DNA of 54,399 nt. Origin: Ectocarpus siliculosus. Lineage: Eukaryota > Sar > Phaeophyceae > Ectocarpales > Ectocarpaceae. Made by a program: the position numbers and the translations under genes. Positions 1-12,100 of the stretch are shown piece by piece. The notes under the pieces are model-generated. The model was not told the origin of the DNA, made no database searches, and saw only the letters and a list, made by a program, of their open reading frames with translations. Position 1 is the stretch's first letter, and the number at the start of each line of letters is the position of its first letter. Location of the stretch: contig FN649731.1 in assembly GCA_000310025.1 (NCBI GenBank), positions 1,557,761-1,612,159 on the forward strand, in the 5' to 3' direction.

Positions 1-24
1 AAGACCGCCTAGGGCAAGACGCAG

Positions 25-358
25 GACGGTGAAGAGGAAGGCAGCGACCCCACACCCGGGGGGCGGGGACTCGGGGTGTGACGGGGGCGGGGGCGGGGGC
101 GGGCACCCGGAATCGGAGGCGGGCACCCGGAATCGGAGGCGGGCACCCGGAATCGGAGGCGGACTCCTCTGTATGTGCTACTCTAAGCAGGCTCACTAAG
201 GTTCGCAGAGACCGACGGACACGTTTCTCTCTGACCAACAAGGTGGGGCTGCAAGCACGCCTACGCCTTCCTTCGACCCTGACGCGGGATACTTCTGTGA
301 AGAGGATGGTGGTGGTGCCAACAACGACGCAGGCGCGCCGTCCCCTCCGCCGGCTTAG
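25..358 (+). CDS. possible last two exons of an unidentified gene (5' part outside window)
   Basis: I do not recognise this gene. A plausible final exon runs 209-358: it follows the acceptor 'gttcgcag' and encodes 49 residues, starting RPTDTFLSDQQGGAAS and ending GAPSPPPA before TAG. It is acidic and proline/glycine-rich, with no domain. A preceding exon, 25-75, would follow 'acgcag', encode DGEEEGSDPTPGG and end at GGG|gtgtga in phase 0, so the two join in frame. The intron would hold the GC-rich minisatellite at 101-160. The tail looks like a disordered C-terminus. The alternative is that this is chance reading frame in GC-rich intergenic DNA; no conserved motif decides it. Confidence 0.3.
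101..160. repeat. 20-bp minisatellite, three identical copies
   Basis: The unit gggcacccggaatcggaggc occurs three times without change at 101-120, 121-140 and 141-160. It is preceded by a short run of gggggc units (about 82-100). Confidence 0.9.
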
Positions 359-2140
359 GACTGATTGAGGCGTGTTGTGCATCGTTGAAAAAATATTTAG
401 TGGTTTGAGACGGCCCTTTTCCTATCATCCCGGCTTGCTTGCGGCGTATTGTAGCGCTTCGGATGAATCGCGGTGTGTGAACTTTAACTGCTCAATGCTG
501 TAAATCTTCGTTTGTCAGGGACTCCGCGGATAAGATGTAGGGGCCGGTTTTCCGCTACAGCCGAGAGTACGCTTGCGCAGCAGGCCCCCGAGACGGCATG
601 GCAGATGCTAATAATTTTCGTTTGTCAGGTACTCGCAGCGCACCGTCCAAGAGTTAAAAACGCAAACAGAGCGCACCTGGGTATGCATAGGTGACTCGCA
701 CTCCTACAATTTTTCTTGTGTTCACTCATTACTCTGTGGAAGGCAGATTGCGTGCGGACTGCGACCAAAAACACTTCCGAGAAACACGCAAAACAGGCCA
801 AAGGGTAGGCTACATATTATTAAGGAATAATAAAAACACACACAGAAAGACTACCCATTCGAGATATACCCACAGTCGAACATATTATCTACCTTTGTCA
901 TACATGGTGTGACTCACCTCCTAAAATTTCTGTTGCACTTGGAGCAGATGGACTGCTGGCCAGGGGGCGTCGACTTGCCGTCGCTCCCGATGGATGACAT
1001 CTAAACCCGCCCGTCCCGTCATCGCGTCGCGGGTGAACACCACATGCAGCACATAGTTCAACCACGACGCCAGCAAGTTGGACGAACAAAAAAAAAACGC
1101 ACGGGCATCAGCGGTGTGGTTTGGTGTGTGGGAATGATGCGCATCATCTATTGCGATTCTTCCTCCATTTTCTTTGGAAAGCTTTGCCAGCAACACAAGC
1201 AGGCTTCAACTGGCTTCGCGCCAAAGATGAGCGAGGGATCCAAATCCAAACTTTCAAACACAGCAGCATCTGGTTGGTGTTGAACATGGGCGGGGAGTTT
1301 CGAAAAGCAGTCTCTTCAGCAACAAAGTCAACTGATGTTAAAGTCCGGATGAAGGGGCGCGTGCATGTGGTAGGAGTTGAGACGGGCGCCAGTTTCAAAT
1401 CTGTGATCCCCAGCATGTTTCTAATCATGATGTCCGGTGCCCCATCTGCCGTTCGGCAAAAACGGCAAGAAACGCACACACACTACAAGTACATAATATG
1501 GCTCTCAAACCCCCGTTCAGAGCGCATGTCTGTGTGACGTTTGTTGGGACACGCCACTGCTGCAGCCTTTCCCACAACCATTCCCTGCGGCAGTATCCTT
1601 TGGGCGCCCGAGCAACGCGGGCAAGACTCACACACAACTACGTGCATCGCCCACATCCCGGGGCGCGCGCGAAGGTATCTCCACGTACAAAGCCGCGGAT
1701 ACAGCAGCTGCCGACGCGAGGAAGAGAAAAGTTGCGTTCCCCACCTCGTTCCTATGGCAATAGTTCCCCGTGCAGGCAGAAAAGAAGCCCTGCATACTGC
1801 CCGAGCTACCACCGACACGAGGGCCTCCGGGAGAGGACATGGCGCACACAGCTTCTTGTCTTGGCAGCGTCGTTGAGGAAGGGATCTATCTCGCGATCTT
1901 GTTGTTGTTGTTGCGACCTTGCGTGTGGGATGACGGAGGAAAATGCCAGCAACGAGCAAAGCAGGCGACGTGTGTGTGTTTGCTGCACCTGTCCGCTTCG
2001 CGTCTGTTTTTTTTTTTTTTTGTCCTCACGATTTTAACGCCAGAAGAGTTCACAACTCTCTTCCCTCTGTGTACACACGAACTCTCGCTATCCACTAGGC
2101 CAGAAGCGGAAGCGAGAGAAAAACTCACATTGCAAGAAAA
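359..2140. other. about 1.8 kb without a supported gene
   Basis: Many short frames overlap here on both strands and none carries a motif I recognise. The most protein-like stretch is on the minus strand around 1155-1290, with a frame reading FESLDLDPSLIFGAKPVEA and ending ...KKMEEESQ before a stop. It has no clear upstream exon, so it is not called. A T-rich run occurs near 2007-2021. Confidence 0.4.
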
Positions 2141-2144
2141 GCTC

Positions 2145-2219
2145 GCTTACGCCGGGATTCGAACCCCTGATCTGACCTCTAGAGGGTTTTGAGGTTACCA
2201 ACTAGACCACCGGGCTACC
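2145..2219 (-). tRNA. tRNA-like sequence with intact pol III A and B boxes (pseudo-tRNA or SINE head)
   Basis: On the minus strand TGGTCTAGTTGG (2209-2198) fits the internal A-box consensus and GGTTCGAATCC (2165-2155) is a perfect B box, at tRNA-like spacing. The cloverleaf is poor: the putative acceptor ends GGTAGCC and CGTAAGC pair badly, and the D and T stems have mismatches. A 7-nt loop CTCTAGA would give a CTA anticodon on a stem of only three pairs. I read it as a degenerate tRNA or tRNA-derived SINE promoter rather than a working tRNA. It lies about 190 bp upstream of the SBP2-like start codon, in the opposite orientation. Confidence 0.45.
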
Positions 2220-2408
2220 GGTCTGTCGATACATCTTGAAGAATATCAGGAAGCGGCGTAATTAAAGGGCTACGCATATATAGCATCACACCGGCGGGAT
2301 TTTGCTCCACAGCATTTCAGCTGAGCAGCAGTGCAGGTCGGTCAGGTGGGTGTTGCGTACGAGCCCTGTAGAGATTCCCATCCACTCACTACCCATCGCG
2401 AGGCGGAA

Positions 2409-5400
2409 ATGTCAGCAGCGTCGCGGAAAGGCAGCTCGACAGCAGCTGGTAACGGAAGGAGAAAACAACCCGGTAAAGCTAGTGCCACTGCCGCTGCTGC
2501 TGCTGTTGTTCCAGCAGGAGAAGCAGCAACAGCAACAGCAACATCAACATCCCCTGCCAGACGACGGGACGAGCCTCTTGATGCTCCAGGATGGCAGGAG
2601 GTCGGGAGTCGAAGAAAAACTAGCCAGCCCTCCAGTACGAGGGAGCAGTTTCAGGAGCAGCAGCAGCAGCAGCAGCAGCAGCAACGGAATCGAGGAGCAT
2701 CCAAAATGACCAAGCCACGCCGAAGCACCGCTACCGGCAAGAACAACAACACGGCGGTCACTGCTGGGCAGAAAGCGGGCGGCAACAACAACGGCGGTAC
2801 CGCCAGGCGCAACGGCCCACAGCAGGCAGCAGCGGTAGCTGGGAGGAACAAGCACACGCTCTTCGACCACCTCTCGACGAACAACAGCAGCATTGTTGCT
2901 GCTGCGGCGGCTGTTGCTTCTCGGCAACAACCGTTGGGCGGTATAAGTAGCTCAGCAGCGCACCGATTTCAACAACCAATGATACCACCGCCACGGCGGT
3001 CTGCCTCCTCGACCCCGAAAGACTACCGTAGTAGCCGGGATCTGCAGCCATGGCGGGGGGTCTCGTCCGGCGATGCCGCTGAAACCTCCCAGCAGTCACG
3101 ACATCGACGCGATGCTATAGCTGACGGCGGTGGGCGACTCAAGGGAGCGGCACAAAGCTCACCATCAAGTGGGACCAGACGAAGCGGCCCCTACGCGCAG
3201 GGTAGGGCGATGCCCAAGAACGAGAACATCCCGAAGCCGGGAAAGCAGCGCCTCGGTCCTCGCAAGAAGAAGCTATCCACGTTAAAGAAGAAGATTTTGT
3301 TAGATAGGTTGGAGAGATGGAGAGACAAGCAGCACGAGGGGGCCCTGTCGACCCCTTCTGCTACTGCTTCTTCCGAGGAAGCAAAGTGTAACAACCCTTT
3401 CCCTCTCTGTCCTCCGGGAGAGTTATCACCACCACCGTCGCCGCCGGCAACAATCTGTCCGGCTGTCGTCGACAAGTCCACGAGCTACGGTCAGGTTGGA
3501 GGTGCCAATGGCGAGAGAAGTGTGTGGGCAATCACGATCTACAACCTTGTGGACCAGGAGGATGTTGAGGACGACGACGACCACGCGGAGATAGAGCGAG
3601 ATTTATGGGACATGTCTTCGGCGTTCGGCGTCGTGCGCAGCGTACAGGTCCCGCGCGGCACCGCCGTACAGGTTAGCGACGCCGAGGTGTCTGCGGCAGC
3701 CGCAGCGGGGGAGCCGGCTGCAGTAGCGGCGAAGGTGGCATTTGCAACGAACGCCGAGGCCGAATGCGCGAGGGACGGGCTGAACGGCCGAATCGTAGGC
3801 GGGAAACCGTTGCTTGTCAGAATACACCGCTGTGATGGCCACTTCTGCGGCGGCGTTTGCCCTGGTGACCCCGACGGCAGCGGCTTGTGGCGGGTTGCCA
3901 TCGAAAATTTGATCGACGAGGAGGACGACCTAGACGACGAAGATGAGTACGCCGAGATCTCCGCCAACGTTTCGGCCATGATGGGGTGTTACGGAAAGCT
4001 CGTGGATGTCCAGGTACGGAGGAGCAGCCCAAGTAAAGGCGAAGTACAAGAAGATGTCGCAACAAGGGCGGCGACAACGGCAGGAGCTACACAGGCGGTC
4101 GTGGTTACGTTCGGGTCTCTAGCGGAGGCAGAGGCGTGCGTCCAGGGGATAAAAGGGTGCCGTGTGGGAGGAAAAGAGCTTGACGCCCACGTTGTTCTCG
4201 ATTCGGAGCGAGTCCTCCCTTCGAATCCAGCATTCAAGTGCGACCAAGAGCATGCCCACTCATCGGACGTTGCCGCAGCCGTAGCCGGCCAGGGCGACTC
4301 GATGATGAAACAAGAAGCCGGGACGGAACCGTCACCATGTGTTGACCAAGACACCGCCGCTGCAGTTGCAAGCAGCACCGAATGGCGCGTGGTCATCCGA
4401 GGACTGATCGACGAAGACGACCTGCAGGACGACGATGACGACTACGCCGAGGTGTGCTCAGATGTGACCGCCTTGGTGAGCAGTTATGGAGCAGTGGTCG
4501 GGCTTGACATTCCCCGGGGTCGAGAGACCGGCAGCTGCTGCTATGGAGCTGAGCCGGGAGAGGCCGTGGTCGTGTTTAGGTCCCTCCAGGAAGCTGAAGC
4601 ATGCGCACGGGGACTGAGCGGACGGAAGGTAGCTGGGAACATCCTCGACGCTCAAGTCTTGACGCAACCAGCACCGTCGCAACAGGGGCCGCTGCAAGGG
4701 GGGGCAAGTGGTACCGGCCCTCCTGTTGCCAACAGAGAACGGAAGCCGGCAAAGGAATGCCCGCTCCCACAACATCAGGCTTCAAGCCACCAATCATGTG
4801 GCAAGGTTCCAGAGCTTGATGGCTCTGGACCGGGAATGCTGCGAGGCTTCGGAAACAGGGTAGAGGACTGCTGTGGGCGCCCTAAGATCGCCTGTACTGA
4901 TTCGGATGAACCACAGGCAATTGCCGCAGCGGCGCCGCCGGGGCAGTCCATCGAAGGGCCGAAGACTACGGCTCTCGCCAAAGCGGGGAAGAGGATACAG
5001 ACAAAGTACCAGGAGGCAGCAGCGCTGCCGAAACCTCCAGGCGTACGTGGGGGTTTGCCCAACGCATACGTGAACCAGGTAACGTGTGTGTGAGTAGACC
5101 CGTGTGGTACATGATCCGAACGAATTTCGACGGACATCAGTGTATACCTTTCGTTTTCTGGAGGGTGCAGGGTGTCCAGGCCGGTTCAGAAGATCTTGCA
5201 TTTTGGTACGTTCTTCGTTACACCAAACACTTCCCGCCCCAAGCGCGTGTCTGTCGGCGCTGAGCCTTGGACTTTGTTTTCTGGTGTCTCTTGCCGCAGC
5301 CTCCAGACAAGGAGGTTAACGATCTGGTCTTCGAGATGCTGCAACTCCTGTTCAAGTTTCAGGTGTGATAATGAGGGCGGAGGTGACTTCCAATCGCAAC

Positions 5401-7253
5401 AAGTCGGACTGGGGCTTGATCAGGGAAAACGAAGTTCAATATGTTTTGGCCTGGACGGACCATCCCCTAGCGCTTGCTTCGTCTGGAGAGCTCGTGATCC
5501 CCCAGTCACTACATGTTGTCGCAACATGTGACCACCAGGAGCAAACTCGCCAGGCCGTAGTTGACATGCCACCACTCAATTTGACGGGTTGCCCCGCGTT
5601 CTTGTTGGGCGCTTCTGCTTGGACAGGAACGTGCCCGTCTTTCGGACCCGTCCAAGGCGAAGACCAGGCGACGACTAGTCATAGGGCTGCGAGAGGTGCT
5701 ACGAGGCGTGAAGGCGAAAAAGGTGCGGCGCCCCCGGTTCTGCCCGTGTCTGAAAGACAGCAACGTGTGCTCACGATTATATTTGGCGTGTGGCTACTTG
5801 TGCGCTGCCGGCGTTTTGTCCTTTGTCCGTGACAATTTTTCGACGGTTTTGGCAGTTTGTTATTGATCGACTTATTTTTTCGCTGTCACGGGTGTACGCA
5901 GATCATTCTTTCGTAGTGATGTACTGTGGTAGTGTGCCGGCCCCTAATCCGCTTCGTCTGTGAAGCACCAAGAGCCTCTATTTTGTATTCGATCCAATGC
6001 TTGTTTGAGAGATCGCTTCTTTTTGGATCGGGCATTTCTCATGTTTTAGGTGCGCCTTCTCATCGTCGCGCCCAACGTGGATGCCGTTGGGGGAGAAGGA
6101 GGGCTGGATGACAAGGTGGTCGAGATCATTGACAAGGCGCGGGAGGCAGAATATCCCGTCGTGTTCGCCCTGTCCAAGTGAGTCAGCCCGTTTCGAAGTG
6201 CATTATTTCTGTCCTTGCATTTCTCTCCCGTGTGCCTTGTTTTCAAGCGGAACCCCATGTGGCGGACTCTGGTTCAGGACCAGCCGGTGATGGGAAACAG
6301 CAGGGCAAAACACTGCCTTGGGTGTCGTAAGTGGTGCTCGTGCAGCCACCACGTAGGAACTGGTCCGTTGGGCTGAGGAACCGCGTCATGTATGCGGGCA
6401 AGGAGCAAAGGGTAGGCGTGGGCATCTTGTTCAACGCGATACGTTCGCTATTGGTGATAGGAACGCGTGACGAACGGTGGTGTACATGAATTGTCTTTCG
6501 TGTGGACCTGTCGTTAAAAGCTTGACCACCCGTACGGAAATTTTGTCCACGGAAATGCTCCCGCTGTGTACGACGAACTGCGGTGTCCCTCGCCTTATTT
6601 CTCTCACGGATATAATCAATCTCCCTGGTCTGCTCAGGCGTAAGATTGGCAAGGCGCTTGGGAAAACCATCAAGGTCAGCGCGGTAGGCGTTTACAGCTT
6701 CGACGGCGCCAATGAGCAGCAGAAGCAGGTAGGAGAGGGTTCGGCCGCGAACGATTGTTGCAGTCTATGTACCACTCGTCTGGACATCGTGCTTTGTATA
6801 TAGCAGTGCTTGAATGGATTTCAACATCTGCGGGTCGAGGATTGCCAGGACGGGAAGCGAGTGGAGAAACGACGAGATTTCAACGTAGTAGTTACGTCAA
6901 CGCAGAAGCGGTCCAATCGGTATTTTCGTGTCTGAGAGCAGATTGACCGGCGCCCTTGTGAAGCCATTCTTTTGGCTGAGTTTGCCCGTCATCTCCGCCA
7001 AAATTCCCTGACCCGCTAGTTTTTGTCCGTATTTCTTTTCCCTCGATCTGGTACTTGCCGATCTCCGTTTTCCTCATGCACCCTACCCCTCATGGTTCGA
7101 AAGCTGAAACGTCGAATGGAGACCATCAGCTCGCTACCGTCGCCATCCCCACGGCAAAGTGACCCGCCGACAGACGATGCGTTGGCGTCACCACCGAGTT
7201 CTTCCGCGTGTGGTGATTCACAGGACCCAGCAGGGAAAGGGTCGAGAGTCTGA
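2409..7253 (+). CDS. SECISBP2-like: SECIS-binding protein 2-like (L7Ae domain) with three tandem UHM/RRM-like domains
   Basis: Predicted exons: 2409-5078, 5300-5362, 5627-5722, 6050-6177, 6638-6728, 7104-7253 (1065 aa, in phase throughout). SBP2 binds the SECIS element of selenoprotein mRNAs so that UGA is read as selenocysteine. Exons 2-6 carry the family signature in order: KEVNDLVFEMLQLLFKFQ, then DPSKAKTRRRLVIGLREVL, LLIVAPNVDAVGGEGGLDD, YPVVFALSK, and RKIGKALGK followed by VSAVGVYSFDGA, which together form the L7Ae/L30e fold. Exon 1 ends ...AYVNQ, continuing the conserved SBP2 segment into exon 2, so the large exon belongs to this gene. Its product has a low-complexity N-terminus with a Gln run (about residues 82-91), a Lys-rich helix (about 283-307), and three RRM/UHM-like units (about 371-474, 492-597, 657-751). 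Start: first in-frame ATG. The last exon is the least certain; its acceptor 'cgaaag' is weak. Confidence 0.8.
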
Positions 7254-9157
7254 TGGTTCAATTTCCCTCACATCTGCTGTTATGCATTCCTGCGCATTCG
7301 CACGTTTGTGGTGCCTGGTAGCAGCATTATGCGTCGAGCCTCTTAGCGCTCCGACGCGAACTAACGGGAAACTCCCTAGGATGATGTTTCACCCTCATCT
7401 TTTCCGTTTTGCGTCTGTGACCAAATGACAGTTGCAGCTCGTCCTGGGTCTTTTTGGGTGAGCCTTTTTGTCTGGGGTAGCGGGAACCCTACATCGATTT
7501 GCTTATTTATGTACGAGAGCTGTACATGGTTTGTCACGTGATGTGCTATGGGAAGACCGATCGACCTTGGCCGATGCCCGTCTGTATGTTGTCGGTATGA
7601 CAATTTTTTGTGGCCATTTAGCTGGCATTTGCGTATCGGTACAGTAATACCCTTGTTGTCGACATAGAATGCAAAGGGTTCCAGTTGTAGCGCTGGTGGC
7701 TTAGGTTGCGATGCCACCCCGGACTGTTGCCGGGCAAGTTGCTGCAATGCCGGACTATTGCTGGTTGCTACGATTGTTGTTGTTGTTGTTGTTGTCTTTT
7801 CACTCGGTACACCGCTCTGACTACGTCTGACTGGTCAAGAAACGACTTTTCGTGGTCACAACGAGACCACCATAGATAGGTATGGCCAAGTTTGAGACCC
7901 AGAAGAATATCACCAGTCATGAGCAAGAATTCTAGCTCCTAGCGTAACCAAAACGAGACAGATGTCAGCGCGAGGTATGGAAACAAGCCTAGGGAGGTAT
8001 AGCCCGCCGTGCAGAATTGAAGCCTCAGTCAACAACCAACATAACAATTGCAAAGAGAGATAATGGTTGAGGGTCAGCGGTTGAGCTAAGTCGCCGAAGT
8101 CTGCCAGCGCAGCTCTACCTGCAACGAATGCATCAACGTGCTGAAAAGTGGCATGCATGCCACTGGTTGCGTTCAAAAACAGTCGCTGAACAAAAGAGGC
8201 CAAGGCTTGCGTGGCCAACCTCTCGCTCGCCCCTCGCTCCACTTTGCGTCTACCTCAGCCTGTGTGCCCCCTAGGGCTATTGGCTACAACGTCATCCCTG
8301 TTTTCGGCGTAGTCTAGCCCCACCCACGTTGAGCGCATGCGCTGCGAAGGTTGACTTCTTAGATCAGTACCCGTACAACGGGCGGATCATGGTTATTCGA
8401 GTCATTTTATTAGCAACATCAGCGCACACCCAAGGGCGGGAAAACTCCGCGTTGTCGGCACTCTGTGAAGTACGGTGATACAAGTGGGTGTAGCTGAGAA
8501 CGCCCCGGGGGACGCCAAAGTGTATTATGGGCAACCGACAGCAAATGGCATACTGGGAGGGTCTAACCCCCAAAACGGCACACCACGAAAGAGCTTGACT
8601 CGGGAAATGACCCCGAGGCGATACGCTGATTGTCTGAGACCACCGACTACCATTTTCTGGTGGCTTACGCGGAGGGTAGTACCAAAAATACTGCGATACT
8701 CTCTCAAAATACTTCTCTTTTTGGCCGTGTGCGGGAACAACATAACTCTTCTCCGCCAAAAAGAGCTACAGGGTTGTAATCCTGGAGACTATCGACGAGA
8801 TACTTAGGTGGCCTTTTTTGCAATGCCTGGATACATGTCTCAATGCCTGTTCACCCTTCTCACAATTCACCAACGAGTTTCGTATTGGAACTGGAAGATT
8901 TCGCCCACAAGCCACCCGCGCGCGATGTTCTTCCGACTCGAGCGCGTCCGCTCGATCTCGGTACAGATCGTACTGGCGGTTACAAAACCTGTCGCTCTCG
9001 TTCTGGATGTGGGTGACCTCTTCGGCACCACCCGATGTTGTCGCGTTTGAGGTCCGCGACTTCTTCCCGCAAACGTTGATGACCACGCCTCTCAGAATGC
9101 TAGGTTCACAAAATTACGGCGTCCAATCCGACAGCTAGACTCGTGTGTCCAAGGGAG
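7254..9157. other. intergenic region between two convergent genes
   Basis: This lies between the stop codons of the SBP2-like gene (+) and the TPR gene (-), so both 3' untranslated regions must be here. A short TTG microsatellite sits near 7773-7795. Antisense-overlapping frames at 8364-9138 have no recognisable motif or splice context. I see no RNA gene. Confidence 0.5.
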
Positions 9158-12100
9158 TTACCAACTGTGGAACAAGGCCGGAGGTTGTGTGAAGGGCTTT
9201 CCATCATCAACTACCACCAGCTCTGTGTCAAAGGCATTGCGATAGTTCACCGAGAGGTGCGGATTGAGTAGCCGGGCGGCTTCGAAGTCGGCCGCGGCTT
9301 CCTCCAGGTTCCCCATAGCCTTATTTGCCCAGCCTCTCCGGAAGAGCGTATGCGCCTGTAGGGACGATCCTGATCCAGACCCGATCGTAGCATGTACGCA
9401 ATTGTTTGTCTTGGATTCTGGCTTCCCCGGCAAACTCGCAAGACAAGCCGTGAAGTCAGACCTAACAGTATTGACGTTAACGGCGCTCATTGTTAATTTC
9501 TTTGTCGCCGAGGGCGAGGCTACGAGGGAATGAGTGCGGGGAAGGGGGTGAGAAATTGTCAGCGATTTACGTGGGAATGCCACCTGGTGATCGCACATCG
9601 CGTTCAGATCAATCTTGCTGACTTGTGTTAACGGTGAAGCTCACAACCATGGTCCTGTTATGGACGTGTACGAACGTGATAAGACAATGTACTCGATGGG
9701 AACAACCGAAGGTTGGGGCTGTGTGAAGATCCCGTAAATATCAAGGAGGAGGCCTCCTACATTTAGCTCAATCAACGAACGTGAGGACGATTCGAGAACG
9801 CATTGAAGCTTCTCCCCGCGTTAGTGCGCATGTACCTCAAAAACTGAAACCTATTGTACACGTACGTCGGCAAAATCAAGGGGGGGGCAACTCATCCAAG
9901 GATTTCGTTCCCCTTCCTTGCCTGGCACCGTCAAAGTCTCTCAAAAGCTGCCGAATCTTGCCCCGCTCGCGGTGATACGCGGAGCGTGCAACGTTCGCGC
10001 CATCCTCGACGCAGGACGAGCCCCACTCTTTCGACCTTCTTGGACCTCTGGGGTTTCGGCCTTCAATGGCCAAGGAGAACGCATCGTGCGCGTCGTCCAA
10101 CTCCCCAGCGTTCACCAGACACAGTCCCCTGCAAGGTGATGGGGACCAGTCTCCTTGATCAAGTACGGGACCATACTTTTGGAAGGCAGCGTGGATTTCT
10201 TCCTCTCCGGTTTGTGGGGCTTCAGAAAGTACACGTTTCTTGTTGTTCTCTTTGCGCGAGGACTGCCTCTGCAACTTTTTGAAACGAAGCCTTCCTAATA
10301 TGACTTCAGGGGGGGGGAGAGATAGTTGACGCGAAAAGCACACCACAAGCTAAAAATGGAGACCTGAGCCGTACGTAAGAAACAGCATACCGATGGTAGT
10401 GAAGCGATGCATCCTCGATTTGACCATCCACCGATACAACAGGGGACGGCTGACCAAGATCCGTTGGCCCCTCAGTCTTTGTGTCTCGTTGCTCTGGCAG
10501 CCGAACCTCCTCTTTCCAAGCTTGGTCGAAGAGCTCGAGGGCAAGCGCAAACCTTCCGAGTCTCAAGTACGCAAGACCAACTTGGAACAGGAAATTCCGC
10601 ATCTATTGTACATAAAAGGCCACCGACGGTGTGTACACAGGGGACGAACGGCGGACTGAAATGAAACCTCTGTGACAACCGTTGGATTATCCCGGAGTCT
10701 ACATGCATGCGGCGGTACCATCCTACACGACCACTGTACGAACAAGGAGTGGTCCAAAGTTGAGTGAAATAGAGACGATTCAGAGAAAGACAAGGAAAGA
10801 AATACGAACAAAGACCGTTCCGAGAAGCATTCAACAGGCAGTTCGCGAACTCCAACGAATGTTGGGCTGGTTCGTGGTCCCAAGGTGCATGGTTAGGGTC
10901 TACCACTCGCTGCCGTATTGCAGACGAAAATCCTACAACCCACGCATCCGTACCTCCGGTGGCGGCTCCCCTTTCTCCGCCATGGACATACAAGCTCGCA
11001 AGTCCCGTACCGCCGAGGCCCGGTAGGCTTCACCGAGTCCCACCAAACACGTAGCCCTGTGCCAAAAACGCTGCCAGCTGACGGGCCCTTCCGAGATGGC
11101 GACGTCGAAATCTGTGACGGCATCGGCATGACGCCCTAGCTGCTGAAGGGAGAGGGCCCTGTTTCATGGGGTTCGACATTTCACGTGTCGACTGCTCTTG
11201 ATGCTTGATTTGAAACTCGCATGGCGCGGTGTCGTGCGACGGCTCGGGAACAATAGCCTTGGCTGTATGCGCAAACCTACTGTAGCCTTCACGAAGACAA
11301 TCTCTGCACGTTAGTTTTTCCTATCTCGATTTCTCCGGTTCAAATATTTTCTTTCACGCTAACTACGTGCTTGCATGTAGTCGCGACACTCTTCCGCTTT
11401 CCAGCTTGAATTGCGGCCTGCCACACTTTCTCATGCCACCGATAACAGTGCAAAGTCTATGTAGACACACAAATCTTCGTTTGGTGTTCCGATGAAATTG
11501 TTTCTTATACGCAGGCAACAGTTCTTTCGGGGGCAGATGGACTACCTCACCTGGCATAGTGGCAAGCCCCGACGACTGACCCCCCCTCCCCCATTCCGTC
11601 TCCAACTTCACCGCTTCGCGAATCTCTGCGGCAACTGGCTTCTCGACTTTCCTCTAAATGACCCTCATCGCCGTGCGATTCTGGGTGCTTGGTTTCTGCG
11701 GGACTCGCTTCGTGCGGATCGGTGCCGGCGCGGTTGTATTCAACTCTTGGCGAGCAGGTTTCGGACAGCATAACTTCGGGGTTGGTGCGGTTGCCCTTGG
11801 TGTCGCCATCTTGCTCGGGTTTCGCATTTCTCGCATCGACTTCTTTCTCATCCCCTTTCGCCTCGTCTTTGCGTTGAGAGACAGAATCGTCTCGGCAGCA
11901 TCCGTCCGCGCCGCCAAGAAGGCTTGTCGTCCGAGAACTGCGTGCACTCTTGGATCCGAGAATGGAGAGGGCCGTTGTGAAATCCCTGATCGCTTGCTCG
12001 TGGCTGCTCAACCGGTAAAGGTGATCAGATTCAACAGCCAATAATTTCGTTTCGTAGTTGAAACGGCCCGCGAACAGGGTGTGTGGGTTGAGGCTGGGCG

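Noticed and set aside
1144-1479. minus-strand frame of 111 residues with conserved-looking C-terminus in a neighbouring frame
   Set aside because: Two frames each look partly protein-like but cannot be joined by a convincing intron, and no family is recognised.
2145-2219. selenocysteine tRNA next to the SBP2-like gene
   Set aside because: It is too short, has no TCA anticodon in a 7-nt loop and no 9-bp acceptor stem.
2544-3979. several minus-strand frames under the first SBP2 exon
   Set aside because: These are shadows of the long coding exon (poly-Ser, poly-Cys and poly-Leu read from CAG and GCC repeats), with no motifs.
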